Of a stretch of 64,000 bases of DNA, positions 22,375-35,329 are shown piece after piece. The notes below the pieces were generated by a model, which was not told the origin of the DNA, did no database searches, and saw only the letters and a list, made by a program, of their open reading frames with translations. The DNA comes from Topomyia yanbarensis (Eukaryota > Arthropoda > Insecta > Diptera > Culicidae), in assembly GCF_030247195.1 (NCBI RefSeq), contig NC_080672.1, positions 401,219,037-401,283,036 on the forward strand. Direction: 5' to 3'. Both the position numbers and the translations under genes were made by a program. Each line of letters opens with the position of its first letter. Position 1 is the first letter of the stretch.

Positions 22375-23870
22375 ATTTTGGATTTTCCAACGTAATTCCC
22401 AAAAACTAAAATAAACTCCGGAAAAGATCCTTCCGCGGACAAAGATTGAACAAGACTAACCATTTGCGTGTTAATTCACCCATTCTCTCGCCCGGAGGCT
22501 GCGGCTATTCGTTGCACTCGGAAATGAACAGAAACCTATCCAGAAAACAGAGCAAAAGAAAGAAGGAAGTGCAGTTTAATAGTAATAACAAAAAAAATGT
22601 GCAGAGGGAAAATCCTAAAATTGCAGCTGGTGCTTGTGGTGGCTGAGGGTAATGTGGTTCTACGACGGTGATGATGACGATGATGATGGTTATAACGCTG
22701 CCGATCCGCCTTGACAGTACATACTTTCGTTCTGTGTTTTCTTTTGGCAGTTGGTTCTTTTCGGTCCCGACAAAGGATCGATCTTGTGGCTCGTGCATAA
22801 AGCTGTGAACCTTTTTACGATCACGTCTCCATCGCCGCTACGGGTACGACGGTACGTGTTGGGCCGTTCCAAAGGACGTCTTAGCATAATTTATCAAAAC
22901 ACAAATAAAACGAGCCTCTAGATCAATCAGCCTTTCGGAAATTCTCAGCCAAGTTTCCCGTCGGTTAGCCGAATTTATTGGACCCACCGACTGGCGACGG
23001 GCTGCTTATCTCGGGCTTACCTGGGATGATTCGATTATTGTGTAGGACACATTTACACCGGGCCGAACGATGGCTGGCGTCGGCAGGGCGAGCGGCGTAA
23101 ATTGCATGCGCACAACACGGGCTGCAAATTTGAGAACGGGGCACAAAGCCGGGGAAAGCATGTGTAAATTTTATGAATGAGTTCATCAGAAGAGCTCAGA
23201 GTCGAAAGATAACAATGGGTTTTTGGATGAAAGCAAATTAGGGAACTTGGGACGGGGAAACCAGCTGCTTTCATATCGGTTTGTGTAGGGGGATGAAGAC
23301 TAAGTGCTCCTTGAAAAGTTATTGTTCCGGGTTATTCCGAGCATGAAATGATTCCCATTGCATCCCGAGCAGGAAGTAGGAATGTTGTGTTTGGATTTTA
23401 ACATTATCTACGATCAAAGTTTGAATGGTTTGGTCTTTTGAAGCTAATTTTAGCACCTGGAAGCTGTAGCTGGTTATTTGAATATGCGGAGTAAACGGCA
23501 ACGGACGAAGATGTTAATAATGTTTTCGAATATGTGGTAGCGCCACCGTTCCGTTAGCCGCCAAGGCTATTAGGAATAAATAAATATTCATATTTTTAAC
23601 AAAAGGTGCAACATTGTTGCACGGTAAAGTCGTCGACAGGAGAGAAGATTGTTCTTTTTCTACAGTGGTACACATTCGTGTAGCTGTGTATGGAAAAAAT
23701 TAACTTCTCGAATTAGTATCTGAGCTGCCCCAAATTGTGAGATGGGCATTTGCATCCCTGCTGATGATGGAATTTTCACTAAAGCTTCAGATTTCGCAGG
23801 CGATATGTAGATGCGCAGAAACGGTTCAACTTCTATTTTCTTGATCTGGCGTCTTGTCACTATTTTCAGT
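22375..23870. other. Upstream region of gene B
   Basis: Comparatively GC-rich, non-repetitive-looking sequence precedes the gene B ATG on the minus strand. It probably holds the 5' UTR and promoter. A GATGATGATG run lies near 22670. Overlapping 60-100 codon frames on both strands have no motifs, and no core promoter motif can be fixed. Confidence 0.3.
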
Positions 23871-24129
23871 TTTATTAAAGGGCCGCCGAGAGGGGGGGGG
23901 GACCGGGGTGTTTCCCCCCGGGCCCGGAGTTCTGAAGGGGGCCCGGATTTTTACCAGAAACTAAAATTTTAACAAATACTTTTTCGACAAAAAATTATTT
24001 GAGAATGCAATTAAAAATTCAATATCTTGTGTATGAGGTAACTAGAATAGCGAAAATTCTAAACTACTGCATATTTGCTATCAACTATGTTTATACCAAC
24101 CTAATTCTCGCATCGAAACAAGATCAGAT

Positions 24130-24300
24130 TCGAGTGAGCATAGCGAAATTTGTTCATTGAATGTCATGTACGCAGCTCACCTGGGTTCGAATCCCAACCC
24201 CACACGCAGGAATAGTTTTTTATAGGAAAATTCCGAATCAGAATGAAGAAGCGAATGACCTTAAGGTTAAAACACCCTTAATCGAAACAAAAATATGATC
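24130..24300 (+). repeat. tRNA-derived SINE, 5'-truncated copy
   Basis: B box in GGGTTCGAATCCC, then AAGAAGCGAATGACCTTAAGG, matches the SINE at 7.2 kb in the opposite orientation. The A-box half is missing. Confidence 0.65.
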
Positions 24301-24459
24301 AGACTTGTAAGGGTTAAACAATTAAATGGTTTGATTAGAAGTCATGAGGTTGTCTTCAAATTTTGCCAATATGAAATCGATTTTTTTGATCTATTGAATT
24401 TCCAATCTTCGAAAACGCTGGATTAGTATCGAAAGTTATTATTGAAATCCTGCTTAGGG

Positions 24460-25010
24460 TTGCAACACCGGTTTTTGGAGGCGAATTCCGTGTCTTCGTT
24501 CAGGTAAATCCGAATTCGCCCGGAAGAATCCACTAGATTATTTGGAATTTTGCGTTGCCTTTTTCTCTACCAGAAATCGTCCAGCACCCAGTCCTCGTAA
24601 ACATCATCCTCGGGTTGCAGGCCCTAATTGCTAAGGAAGGCCCCTCTTGGCGTTGACAAATATTATTTTAAAAGTGCCATTTGGGTTTCAATGGATCAAT
24701 GTTCCTCACAAAGATTCTCGAAAGAAACTGGAGTGTGATTTCACACCCCGTGTTTGTTTACTGAGGAGCAGAGCAAAGCTCGCTCGGGTTATCCTTCACA
24801 GCGAGAGTGGCTGGTGCTTTTAGATTCTTTGTGAATATCCGAGGAAGCGAAGTACTACACCCAACTAAATCAACAAAACTGTTAACAAATGCGAAAACAT
24901 ACAACTAAATGTGAACGGCACAGAAAGGCTGAGTGCTTTACCAAAACATTACACTCTACGCTGAATGTGAAGAAAATAAGATATTTTTCCTCCTAGTGCT
25001 ACGAGCTATT
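24460..25010. repeat. Degraded copy of the 46.9-kb hAT-like family
   Basis: It begins TTAGGGTTGCAACACCGG, close to the TAGGGTTGCCACC terminus at 46885. It shares TTATCC..CAC(A)GCGAGAGT.GCTGGTGCTTTT and the following GAAGTACTACACC with 47.6 kb. No right terminus was identified. Confidence 0.5.
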
Positions 25011-25639
25011 TAAGAAATAAAACAGTGCATATTTATTTGTTTTTAAGCGATTTATACAATAAAAAGCAATGGAAGCGCTCCAAAATTCTGTCAAGTTATC
25101 ACTTTAATTCGAAATTCTAATTGATTTCAATGCATACCCATGTGTCTCTTGAAGTCTATTCCCTGCTCAGTAAAACTCTGCTGGTCAAAGTACCATTAAA
25201 GGCGGTAACCCTACCTCTATTTGAGAGCTCAATTGGCCAAATAAGTCATCAAAAACTCTTGATCAACCAAAATAATTCGAAATTAATTCAAAAATTTGAA
25301 TTTAAAATTTAATATATTTGATTTGCCGTTCATTGTTACAAAATCCATAAAAACATGTTCAGATACGAGATGATACCGATACGTTTTTGTCAAGGGATCG
25401 TACTACAATGACGTAGCTTTTTTCTGCAATTTTCGACTACCGATTCCCCCTTGCAAAGCGGCCAGGGATGGGAAAATACATTTTGCAATTCTTTCAAATA
25501 CGGCCTTTTATCAACATTTTCATTATAACAGGTGTGCTAACACACCAACACAAATAAGAGAGTAATTCATGTTTTATAGGATTATGAATGTTTTCGAAAC
25601 AAGCATAGCGTAAAATTCAACCACAACCCTTATTTGAAA

Positions 25640-27250
25640 TTTGATCCAAGTTTCTCATTTTTTCCATTTTTTATTCCTACATGGATTTTTTTAATTTTGT
25701 TAAAATTTCATTGATCTATTTTTTCAAGGTGTGGATTATATTTGTATTTCTACAATTTTAAGATTCTGCCTTTTTATCTATTTCCGTACTGTTATTTTAT
25801 CCATCTTTTTACATTCCTTACTTTTGCCTTTTTTCTATTGCTATCATTTTCACTTACTTTAATTTATAGTTCTCTCTCTATTATTTCATTTTATTCGCAA
25901 TTTTTCGAGAAAATTCTGCTTTCTTTATTTTATTTTTCTTATTGTTTCATATTTTAATACCGTGCTTTTTATTTGTTTCTTTTGTCATTCCATCTTATTT
26001 TTAGAATTTTTCTATTTACTACATTTATTCTTATCATAACCCTTTTCTATTTCCCTTTTTTATATTTTTTGCATTTCCAAAAGCGATTTCACTTATTCAA
26101 ATTCAATTCCAATTTGTCTTATTGTTTAATTTTTTACCTTTCTCCCATTTTCTTCCTTATTTCTAGTTTTTAGCTTTTCGTTTTTCGCAGTTTTATTTTT
26201 TCCCATTGTTCATTTAATATAATTTTATTTATTGTTTATACCTTTTTCTTAAGATTTAATTCGTTATTGTTATTTCATCATTGTTTCCATTTAACCTATT
26301 TTGAAAGTACTTTTTCTGTTGACCATTTTTCTATACGTGTACATTGATTTTTTTTTTATTTTCTTAAAAAACATTTGATTTTTTTTTGACACTATGCGCA
26401 CGTGTTCTTCACTATACATTTAGTTCGTTGTTTGAATTCGTTTCAAATTTCATTTCTAGTATTTTTTCTGTTCTTGAAATAATTTAATCCATTTTATTCG
26501 TTTTCTTCGTGCTAATTTTTCATTTTTTGATTCTATAGTATACCATCTTGGCTTTTTTCTAATATTTTTTGTTTTCCATTTTGTCTGTTTGCTCCCTTTT
26601 TGTTCTATACTTCCAATTTTTTTTTACTTTTTCGTCTTTTCCAGTTTTTAAAAATCCAATTTTTCAGTTTTTAAAAATTTTACAGTTCGTCCATTTTTTT
26701 AAATTTCTCTATGGTTATTTTATTCTTGTCTTTTATATACACTCCTCTAATTTTATGCATTCTTAACGTTTTATTTACTTTTTCTATTGCTTTAAATATT
26801 ACTTGTTCTTAATGTTAAATATATTTTATTATTCTTGATTTATAGAGTTTTTCAGCTTTATTAATTTTTTATATTAATGTTTGTATTCTTTTTAGTAGTT
26901 TCATTCTTTCATTGATTCTTGAAATTTTTCCTACTTTCCTATCGATTTTTCATTATTTTCACCATTTGCGCAATAATGTTCGACTTCTTTAATCTTCGCA
27001 ATATGTTTTTCTAGTTTCCTGTTTTATCTATTTTTAAAGGTTTTATTTTGTTTTTTCTCGATTTAACATTTTTTGATTGACATTGACATTAATTTGTTTA
27101 TTTGGCTGATTTTGTTGTTTCTAGCTCTTTTGTACATTCTTTTAATATTTAGTTTTCCTATTGGTTTTTATCTTTTGCCGTTGGTCGCCGTTTAGCTATT
27201 TTCATTTTTTGTAATTACTACATTTTCAATCTTTCCATTTCCTTACTTTT
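25640..27250. repeat. T-rich, strand-asymmetric tract of about 1.6 kb
   Basis: The plus strand is dominated by T with scattered C, in phrases such as TTTTCATTTT, TTCTATTT and TTTTTATTTC, with few purine runs. Open frames inside encode only Phe/Leu/Ser/Tyr-rich strings and are not genes. It ends at the left terminus of the CACGCAG element. Confidence 0.75.
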
Positions 27251-27253
27251 ATA

Positions 27254-28161
27254 CACGCAGAAAAAAGGATTGTAGATACAACAATATTCAGGTTCAAACT
27301 TAATAATAATTATTATTATCTCAGGGCTAAAAATATTCAAGAATTGTTTCAATCCATACTATTGTTATATATACAATTAATTCCGGTTTTGACGTTTCTA
27401 GATTTGAATCACATTATCGGTTGAATCTACAATATGATTATTGAAACAATCGACACTATCTTATTGATCGAATGACGTGAGCATGATTAATTCAACAATA
27501 TACTGTTGTTGAAGCAACAAACAATATAGTAGACGATTTCTATTGTAACGCTTATTTCTTTTGAAAAAAAAAATAAAAAAAAAAATAGTTCATAGCTTAT
27601 TGTTTATTAAATTTTTCAAAGTCTTACAGGTTCTTTTGCCAGTGAATAACTTTCATAATTTCAGCAGCGTCCTGAAAGGTAGAAAGATAATGTTATTTTA
27701 AATATATTTATTTTTTTAATATTAGCACTTATCCAGAGAGTATACTTAAGTCAACCCAGAGAGTATACTTAAGTCAACCTAGAGAGTATACTTAACGTCA
27801 ATATGACCCACAATTATCCAGTATGTTTTGATTGGGCTGCAAAGTCTGTTGAAACGAAAAGGTTTACTTTACATTCAGCCAAAAATTGTGATTGGTACAG
27901 CCGTTTTAAGTTTGTTTTCACTTACATGTATGCAGAAGAAAAATACGATAGATACACACAAAATATACACAATACACGCTGATTTGCTACTATGCAAGAT
28001 CAACATAAAATGAAATTTGGTTGACGTAAAAATAATATTGTTGATTCAACAATAAAACAATGTAGGCTCAACAGTCTATGAGTTTTGAATCAGTCATAGA
28101 TTGGCGATTTAAATCAAAGATGATTTTTTTTTGGCTTAAGCGTTCGAAATTTCGCTGCGTG
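27254..28161. mobile_element. CACGCAG-terminated MITE-like element, TA-flanked
   Basis: The left end CACGCAGAAAAAA and the right end CTGCGTG are bounded by TA on both sides. Inner ends contain AACAATATT motifs repeated in both orientations. There is no coding capacity. Confidence 0.6.
27733..27800. repeat. Short tandem repeat, three units of about 24 bp
   Basis: AGAGAGTATACTTAAGTCAAC occurs three times with small changes, inside the CACGCAG element. Confidence 0.75.
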
Positions 28162-29829
28162 TAAATACTATTGACAAAAATGGCGCTTTTCATAGTCACC
28201 AAAACTTTCTAAGAGGAATTAAAAGCTCCCAAAGTATAAAAACTTTGTTTTTTTCCTTCATTGGCACTACAAACAACTAGAGCTAAAACTGGTACATAAA
28301 TATAAAATTTGACTGTACTATACATAGTATCAGTGAACTCCAATGGGAAATCAAACATTAACTTTTTTATACATAGGCAATACATAATGGTGGGGGCCCT
28401 ACGTTGGACCCCCCGGGCCCGTATTTTTTCTCTGCGGCCCTGGTTCTATAGCATCATGCTAATACGAGTTTTTGATATATTATATTTAAATGAAACTATT
28501 TTTAAGGCTGGCTCTGGCCAGCCAGGAAAGATTCTTGGTAATCAATAGGATTAAAATATATATTTCAATGCTTTAATCAACTAAAGGAAACAGCCCAGGA
28601 TTTAATCTATTAAAGAATCACTTAACACTGATTAACAATATCTTCTAATTTAAGTAGAATTTGTTGAATGTATTTCTCAAAATAACTAACCATTACAATT
28701 TTTCCACAATTTCCACAAAGTTCGACTTGTTTGATTACGGGTTCATTTTACCACAATTTGAGAAACAGTTTCAATTAAAAACAATTTGAGAAACAGTTTC
28801 AATAAAAGTAGGCGCATCAGAGCCCTACTGATAACGAAGACGTAAACGTCTTTCGAAAATGTGATGATCAGAGTACAATTCCGAAAGCACTCGAGTTGAG
28901 TGTATAGAAAAGATTGAAGAAGTGCTCTTCAGTCGATTTCAATTGATTGATTCGTTTTTCTCTCTTTTCTCTGTGATTTTTTATCATCTTTCTCATTTTA
29001 TTTTGATCAAAAATAAAACGAAAAACTGTCACATACTGAAAACATGAAATCAAAATAATAAACCCATAAATGACTTATAGATTCAACCAGTTACAACATT
29101 TTAGTCGCTCTCCGTGATAGCCTACTGATGTCTGTTCACTGTATCGTCACGTCGTTTTCAAACTTACATAGACCTTAATTAGAAACCTTCGAACGCGACT
29201 AAAATGCTGCTGCTGATTGCAACCTTAAGTTTATTATGATTGATTGACTAATATGTGGCTTAACATCAATTGACATCCGATAGAAAGTAAAGATAAAATC
29301 ACGACAGTTAGTCCTACGCCTACTGTGTACGTTTCTGCATATCAACAAGTTTAGTAGTATACAAGTGAATATAGTTCGTGGATACAGGACATCTGGTGTT
29401 TATACTAAGCGCACAGTGCACTAACTCTTACACATTAAATTTGCGTATAATTTAACTAAATTTATTCTGGCCGATATCTAGTATCTGAGTTTTGTTAAAC
29501 GTGGCAATCATTAGCGATGAAGTGCTCATTTTTGAATAGTTTTTTGTTATCAGTTTTCCCTAAAACTTTTTTATTATATAATTCGCTTATTCGATTAGGT
29601 TCAATGCGTTAGCTAAACGAAGCTGTTGGTCTTTTATATGTTTCCATGATAAAACATTAGTGGTTGCCCAACAGATCTTGTGCGAGCGACTAGCGATAGC
29701 TTCTCCTTCCTGTACAACGCAAGATAGTTTCACATAATTGCTGTACGTTTATGCTGTGGATTATTTTGTACTATTCTACCAAACTCTTTGGTTTATAAAA
29801 AACTGCGTCCAACTATTAGGAACATGACC
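28162..29829. other. Gene-free stretch
   Basis: It contains a GGGCCC-rich patch (28391-28446) resembling another at 23881-23950, perhaps ends of an old element, and a duplicated ACAATTTGAGAAACAGTTTC at 28750-28803. No gene is seen. Confidence 0.35.
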
Positions 29830-32800
29830 ATCATTTAAATCTCGCGATTTGCGAATAAACAAACGTCCACTGTGTTGCTTGAGGCAACGAGGGCAACACC
29901 CACGTAGATGACATTATCCGGGGTTGATGTCCTGCCCTCTTGTTTCAAGCATCTCCCTGCGCGTCGCTTCGAACCTCGGACATTCGAAGACCACATGCTC
30001 AGGTGCCTCCTCGGCATTTTCACACTGGCACCGATGAAGATACTTCCTGAAGCTGCCGTGGCCCGATAGGAGCTGTGACAGGCGAAAGTTTACAGGTTTG
30101 GGATGAGCAGGCAGGTCCACCTTCTCTTCTCCGTATTGTCCCTTTCCTGCTGCCACCTCGCCTTCGAATCGATTGTCACCATCTTTCTCACGTTTCGGTA
30201 CACGCTCGCGATTCGTACGGCCATCAGCCGAAACGTCCTTTTCAGCTTTTCGCGGTTACTCTTGGTTTTCAGCGCTGCACCCCAGGCAGGAACTCTATAT
30301 CGTAGTATCGATGACGAAACATTAGATAACACACGTCTTGTGCTGCTTCTCGAACCGTGGACTCGCTCTCCGACCTGACCAAAACAACTTCGTCTTGAGG
30401 TGAGCTATTTGCGGCTTGACCCCGTTCATATAGTTCTCGATCGCGTCTGTTGTCTCCGTTACAGACATCTCCCTTTCTACAAGTGTCTCACCCATCACCG
30501 TTTGTGACACGTAGTCAGCGAAAACCACGATTTTCACATTTCTGGAGAGCCACACTGTTAAGACCTTATCGTATATCCCGTATATCGAGAATGCAGCCTT
30601 GAGCAACGCCAGCTGTGACTCGCTTTGACTTCTGCCCTTCGTTCGTCTCATACAGCAGCACTCTGATCTGGAAGTAGGTCTTCAGGATCCAGCATAGATA
30701 GCCAGGGTTCCTCATTCTGCAGCGATGGCTCCCCTGCTAGCGCTGTTCATTGCTTTCCTCACTGCTATCGTGACCACAGCGCAGTATCGATCTTCTATTC
30801 GCTTCCGTTTGGACGCCTTCTCCGAGCACTGTCCGAATTGCATCCACTGTTGATGCTCCTTTGCGGAATCCGAACTGCATCTTGGACAGTCCGTGCTCGC
30901 TCGCCATACACTTCACCAGTCCATTTAGGAAGATTCTTTCCAGGAGTTTTCAGAGTGTATGCAGAAAACATATAGGCCTATATGAGGCCGGATCGCCCGG
31001 TGGCTTCCCTGGCTATGCCAGAACCACCAGCTTCTCTACTTTCCACATTTCAGGGTAGTGCCGTCATTTAGACAATTCTGCAGAACCATCCTGAACATGT
31101 CCGGGTAAGCTAGGAACGCAGGCGTTTGATATTCCTTCCGGACCGGGAGCTTCTTTGATTTCAGTAGCTTCAAAGCTTCTGCGATCGTCCGCGTTTACTC
31201 CTTCTACTCTGCCGGACGGTGTCGGTTCTTCAACGATTATCTTCAGCTTACTCGAGCACATTTCGGCTGGCGTCGACGGGCCCTTCATTTTCGTCGGCAC
31301 AGCTCATTGTGTCAATCTGACATATTACACTTGATCTTTTAGTTGTAAAGCGGCCCTAGCTTCCTGAAGCGCTGTCTTGCGCACCTCTCTGTCCGGCTCC
31401 GATGCTGCTCTCTAATCCCCTCTTCTGGTTCTGAGATAAGCAGCGCGTAGCGTACTGACCGTCTCGTTCCACCAGTAAGCTGAACGCAGACTATTTCGTG
31501 GCTTCAACTTTCGCGGGGTTTGTTGCGCTATAAGCCATCATAATGCTTCTAGTTAGATCAGCTGCAGCAACGTTCCCTGTCTGACGTCGATGATGCACTC
31601 CTTCTTGTCTCTTCGAATTGTGCTAACGGAACCTTCATTGCACACGGCTAACTTCACTTGAGCTTCCTGCAGGATACACACTCTTGTGTTGGTTACTTTA
31701 CTGCTCCACTCCACAGCCCAAGCATTGAAACCACCAGCAATGACTACCGGCTTTCGGCCGATCAACTGCTCAGTTAATTGCTCCAGCATTAAGCTGAACT
31801 GCTCCTTTGTCCACCTTGGAGGCACGTAACAGCTGCACACGAAGAAGTTGTTGATTTTGGCGATCACAAAGCCTTCGTATGAGTGTTCTACCACTTCTTG
31901 AATGGGGGATCTGCCCATAACTTGTATTGCAGCCGTTGCCGATTAATTCGCCACTAATACCATTATCAAGGGGGTCTTGATACGACTCTGCAACCAAAGC
32001 GACGTCACACATTGTTTCTGTCGTAGACTACCACAACAGTTTTTCGCAAGATGACCCGTCACCTCGCAATTCCAGCACATATCCGGGCCTATGTAAGCCC
32101 CTGCGAGATGTCCAAAACTCAATCACTTGAAGCATTTCTCCGCTTGTTCATTCACTCTAAATGGACGTCTCACCCATCCAACCTTAACTTTGCCTACCTA
32201 AAGCGCCTTGTCGGTTACCGGAAAACGAATCATCGCTTTCTGAGCTCCTCCGTAGACCTTCTTTAACCGGAACATTATTTTCACCTCGCCCAGGTTGCGT
32301 TGCTGCTTAAGTGCAGCTCTCAACTCGTCTTCCGCCGTGATCTCATCGAGGTCCTTGCCACCAATCATCTTTTGTGAGCTTAAGGCTTTCTGCCTCTTTA
32401 CCCAGTGATTTGTCAATACTCTCCTACATAGTCGAGTTGTTAATCGTGAGATCCTGCTTCAACTCGAAGAGCATCTCACCTTTTTGTGTACGCCTGGTTC
32501 TTATGACGTTTTCCCCTTAAATCCCTCAACTCTGGAACCCCTCTACCTTCTTGAGGAGCGCTGCATACGTCGTCGCGTTATTGGCTTTGACGAGTACGAG
32601 GGAGAAGCCCCTTTGGCGCCTTCTGACAAACCGGGGGTTTTCCTCGCTTCCTTCTGCTTTTGATTTTTCTTGTTCGACCTACAACGGTACTCCAGCTTTC
32701 TCCCGGTTGAGTTGCGTCATTCTTTTCGGCATTAAAAGCGTACTCGCATGTCTGTCTCTTGGGACCGCTTGGTCCTCCGGATCTTAGCGAGGTTCCTTCT

Positions 32801-33210
32801 TTTGAGTCAGGAAAACTGGCGTGTTCTCTAGAAAAACTCTAGAAGAAGAATTTCGGAGAAAAAAAAACAGAGTTTTGACAACGTATGCAATACGTTGTTA
32901 CGGCATTGTATAGCAACGCGTTCATTGTTATGAGAATAGACAGTGTTCGATAGGTTTCGTTTTTTGACAGCTAAACCCGAATCCAATCGATACAAAATGT
33001 GGTCTCTGCAGTTCTCTTTCTAGAGTTTTTCAAGTGTTCTCTACTCCAATCTGCTTCTCTTTCCCCTGTTGCGGGGGGGGGGGGGGGGGTTAGGAAGATA
33101 GTAACCTTAGCTGACGCCAATGCTCGCTCAGCTACATTAGCCCTCAGCGTTGCCTTGTTATACTCCTTCACGGAAAACTGTGGTGCTTTCCGGATTCTTG
33201 GAACCATCTC
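29830..33210 (-). mobile_element. Degraded R1-like non-LTR retrotransposon
   Basis: Broken readings on the minus strand appear in element order. A charged gag region (about 32416-32198) is followed by a zinc knuckle CWNCEVTGHLAKNC (about 32090-32030). An endonuclease stretch contains CSCYVPPRWTKEQF (31918-31553). A reverse-transcriptase piece reads PGKPPGDPASYRPICFL (about 31020-30950). Then come LRYRVPAWGAAL-type thumb sequence (30332-30090) and the C-terminal CQCENAEEAPEHVVFECPRF (about 30050-29960). Many frameshifts and stops separate them, and the catalytic RT core is not recoverable. GC content is higher than the neighbourhood, as expected of a captured LINE. No clear target-site duplication or poly-A was found, so the ends are approximate. 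Confidence 0.8.
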
Positions 33211-33289
33211 CTTAATGTGCTTATGGTGGTGGTGGTGATGACCTCACCAAAGCACCTCTGGCGAACGAATTCGCCGTGCCTACTCTATA

Positions 33290-33450
33290 TGCTGCTTGTT
33301 GGGTCCCAACTTCGCGCTGCTATCTCTACTGGTTGTACGCAAAGGCGTTGTTTACTTATATAAAGGCTCGCACAGAATAAAGCCAAATCTACCAATCGAA
33401 CATGTCACCGGCTACCTATCGTGCAAAGTAAACAAACATACTTCTTTAGC
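33290..33450 (+). repeat. Possible LTR fragment with TATA box and AATAAA
   Basis: TGTTGGGTCCCAAC, then TTATATAAAGGC (about 33355) and AATAAA (about 33376), are packed as in the U3/R region of an LTR retrotransposon. No partner LTR, primer-binding site or polyprotein was found, so this is tentative. Confidence 0.3.
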
Positions 33451-34579
33451 AATGCCCTCATGCGTGCTCGCAAGGGGAGTATTCTTATTGGCAGGAAAAA
33501 TATTACAATAATAGGAGTGAAAAACTATTTCTTTATATATTTACCTTTTCTCATTTCTTATATTGCTTACAAAAATCAGAAGTTAACAAGAACGTGATGA
33601 ATGCATATTTTAATTGATTCACCGAACCTCTACAGTGCCATTGAACGACTATCAGCCTTATTTTCCCTTCTTTGTATAGTTGATAAATTCACAAACGGAA
33701 CGTTACTAAACACTCTATTATCTAATTGCGAATATTATGACATTCTTCTTCAAAGATATTTATGGTAAGTGATTTCATGAGTGTTGCCAGGTTTGATGAA
33801 ACGTTTTCATTACAAGTGACGAGACTCGTGACGTCCCGAAATATTCTCTACAGCGCGATAAAAAACAAATACGGCTTTGCGCCGCTTTGGTTTCTAGGCT
33901 TCGGTTATGCGTCTAAGCCGCATCGAAATGGTACTCCTTAAACAGAGGTTCCTGAAGGGTATCGGATGGTTACAGGAACCCAGTAAAGTTCAACCGTAAA
34001 GAAGCCGGAAAGCTGGTTCTAATTCGTTTTCCGGCACCAGTAACAAAAGCGATTCTAACTAGTAGCTCCAGCACCCCGTTGAATTCTAACGATTTCACCA
34101 CCTGGGCGCCAGTTTGACGATATGAAATGAACTTTGTTTACTTTCGACAAGTTTTGATTCGAGCCAACAACGTCCAGCCCTCTTAAGAATGTATCCTGCA
34201 ATATGGTACACTAGATTACGTTCTGAGTTATCGAACACGCTATCGTAAAAAATCTTCAGAATACTCCAACTCCACAAGATTCACCCGAAAAAAGGAAGAC
34301 ATTTTAGACCAAGACTATATTTGGTACCACCTGGTTTACTTTTTCCTCCATCTGTTCATTATACTCTTTTTGATCTGATCTGATTTGATTTGTTTGATTT
34401 ACGGATGCCTTCGGTTAAGTTCATTAACCATTTTATATCGTCCAACTTATAAGATGATGAAGGAATTTCAAATATGAACTATGATAAAGAAAGCAACTTC
34501 AAGTTATCTTTAAATTGAAGAGCAGTTGGACGTTATTCAAACAATGTTCTTGCAATAAATTTACACTAAAATATCAAGT

Positions 34580-34813
34580 CTAGACAAACATATGATTACG
34601 GTCTAAAAGCCAACTGTCAAAATCCACTTTGAATGGAAATTCCAGACAAACCGTTACTAGCCGAACACAGTTCACAACAGTTTATGAAAGAGAAAACTTT
34701 TCTTTTTCGTTTACTACCAACATGTGTGATTGGCGTGTTACGGTTTGTCCGGAATTTCCATTCAAGGTGGATTTTAACAGTTGGCTTTTAGGCCGTAATC
34801 ATATATTTGTCGA
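34580..34813. repeat. Foldback with 75-bp arms
   Basis: Left-arm ATGATTACGG..TAAAAGCCAACTGT and GGAAATTCC.GACAAACCGT pair with the right arm ending at 34812, around about 80 bases of spacer. It is a MITE-like hairpin, with no gene in the surrounding 33450-35330. Confidence 0.7.
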
Positions 34814-35329
34814 GAAGTAATAATTAATTTCATTTTCTAATAAAGAATGATTCAGTAAATTAGCATTAAATGTGAAATGCGTGGAACAAAATGATTTGTT
34901 AAATAACATTAAAAAAAATAAAAATCAACACATAGCCAACCCTAGTTACTGTAAAAGTCTTGTTTTGGTATTATAGTATAACATTTGACTTCACTGCAAA
35001 TGGTTATTATTGTTCTGTCACAGTGACATGGTTTCCGCTTAAATAACCTGAAAAATCCGCTTAAAATAACCTGAGTCCTGCGTTGACTCAAATTCTTTGA
35101 ATAAATTTAAACAAGTTATTCATTGATTAAATATCTTTCAATAAATCAGATGAAATAATGTTTGAAATGGTTTTCGCTGGGATGTTCCGTTTGCCACGAT
35201 AAAGTTGCTTAATTTTTCATTCAGTATGAATTTATTTTGTGATTTGATCAAAGTCACTCAACGTTACAGCAAATATTCCGGTTGCCAGTAAAAAAATAAA
35301 TAGTCTGTATTCCACGCAGTGTTGCGCAT

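Noticed and set aside
22446..23274. Several 65-97 codon frames upstream of gene B
   Set aside because: They overlap on both strands without motifs. The region is better explained as 5' UTR and promoter sequence.
25742..26766. Three Phe/Leu/Tyr-rich open frames that look like membrane proteins
   Set aside because: T-rich DNA yields such strings automatically. Composition is uniform over 1.6 kb with no conserved pattern.
27733..27800. CRISPR-like array
   Set aside because: Only three tandem units without spacers, in eukaryotic DNA; it is an ordinary minisatellite.
23881..28446. A single element spanning the two GGGCCC-rich patches
   Set aside because: The outer ends resemble each other (GGGCCGC / GCGGCCC), but flanking 8-mers do not match and inner sequences do not pair convincingly.
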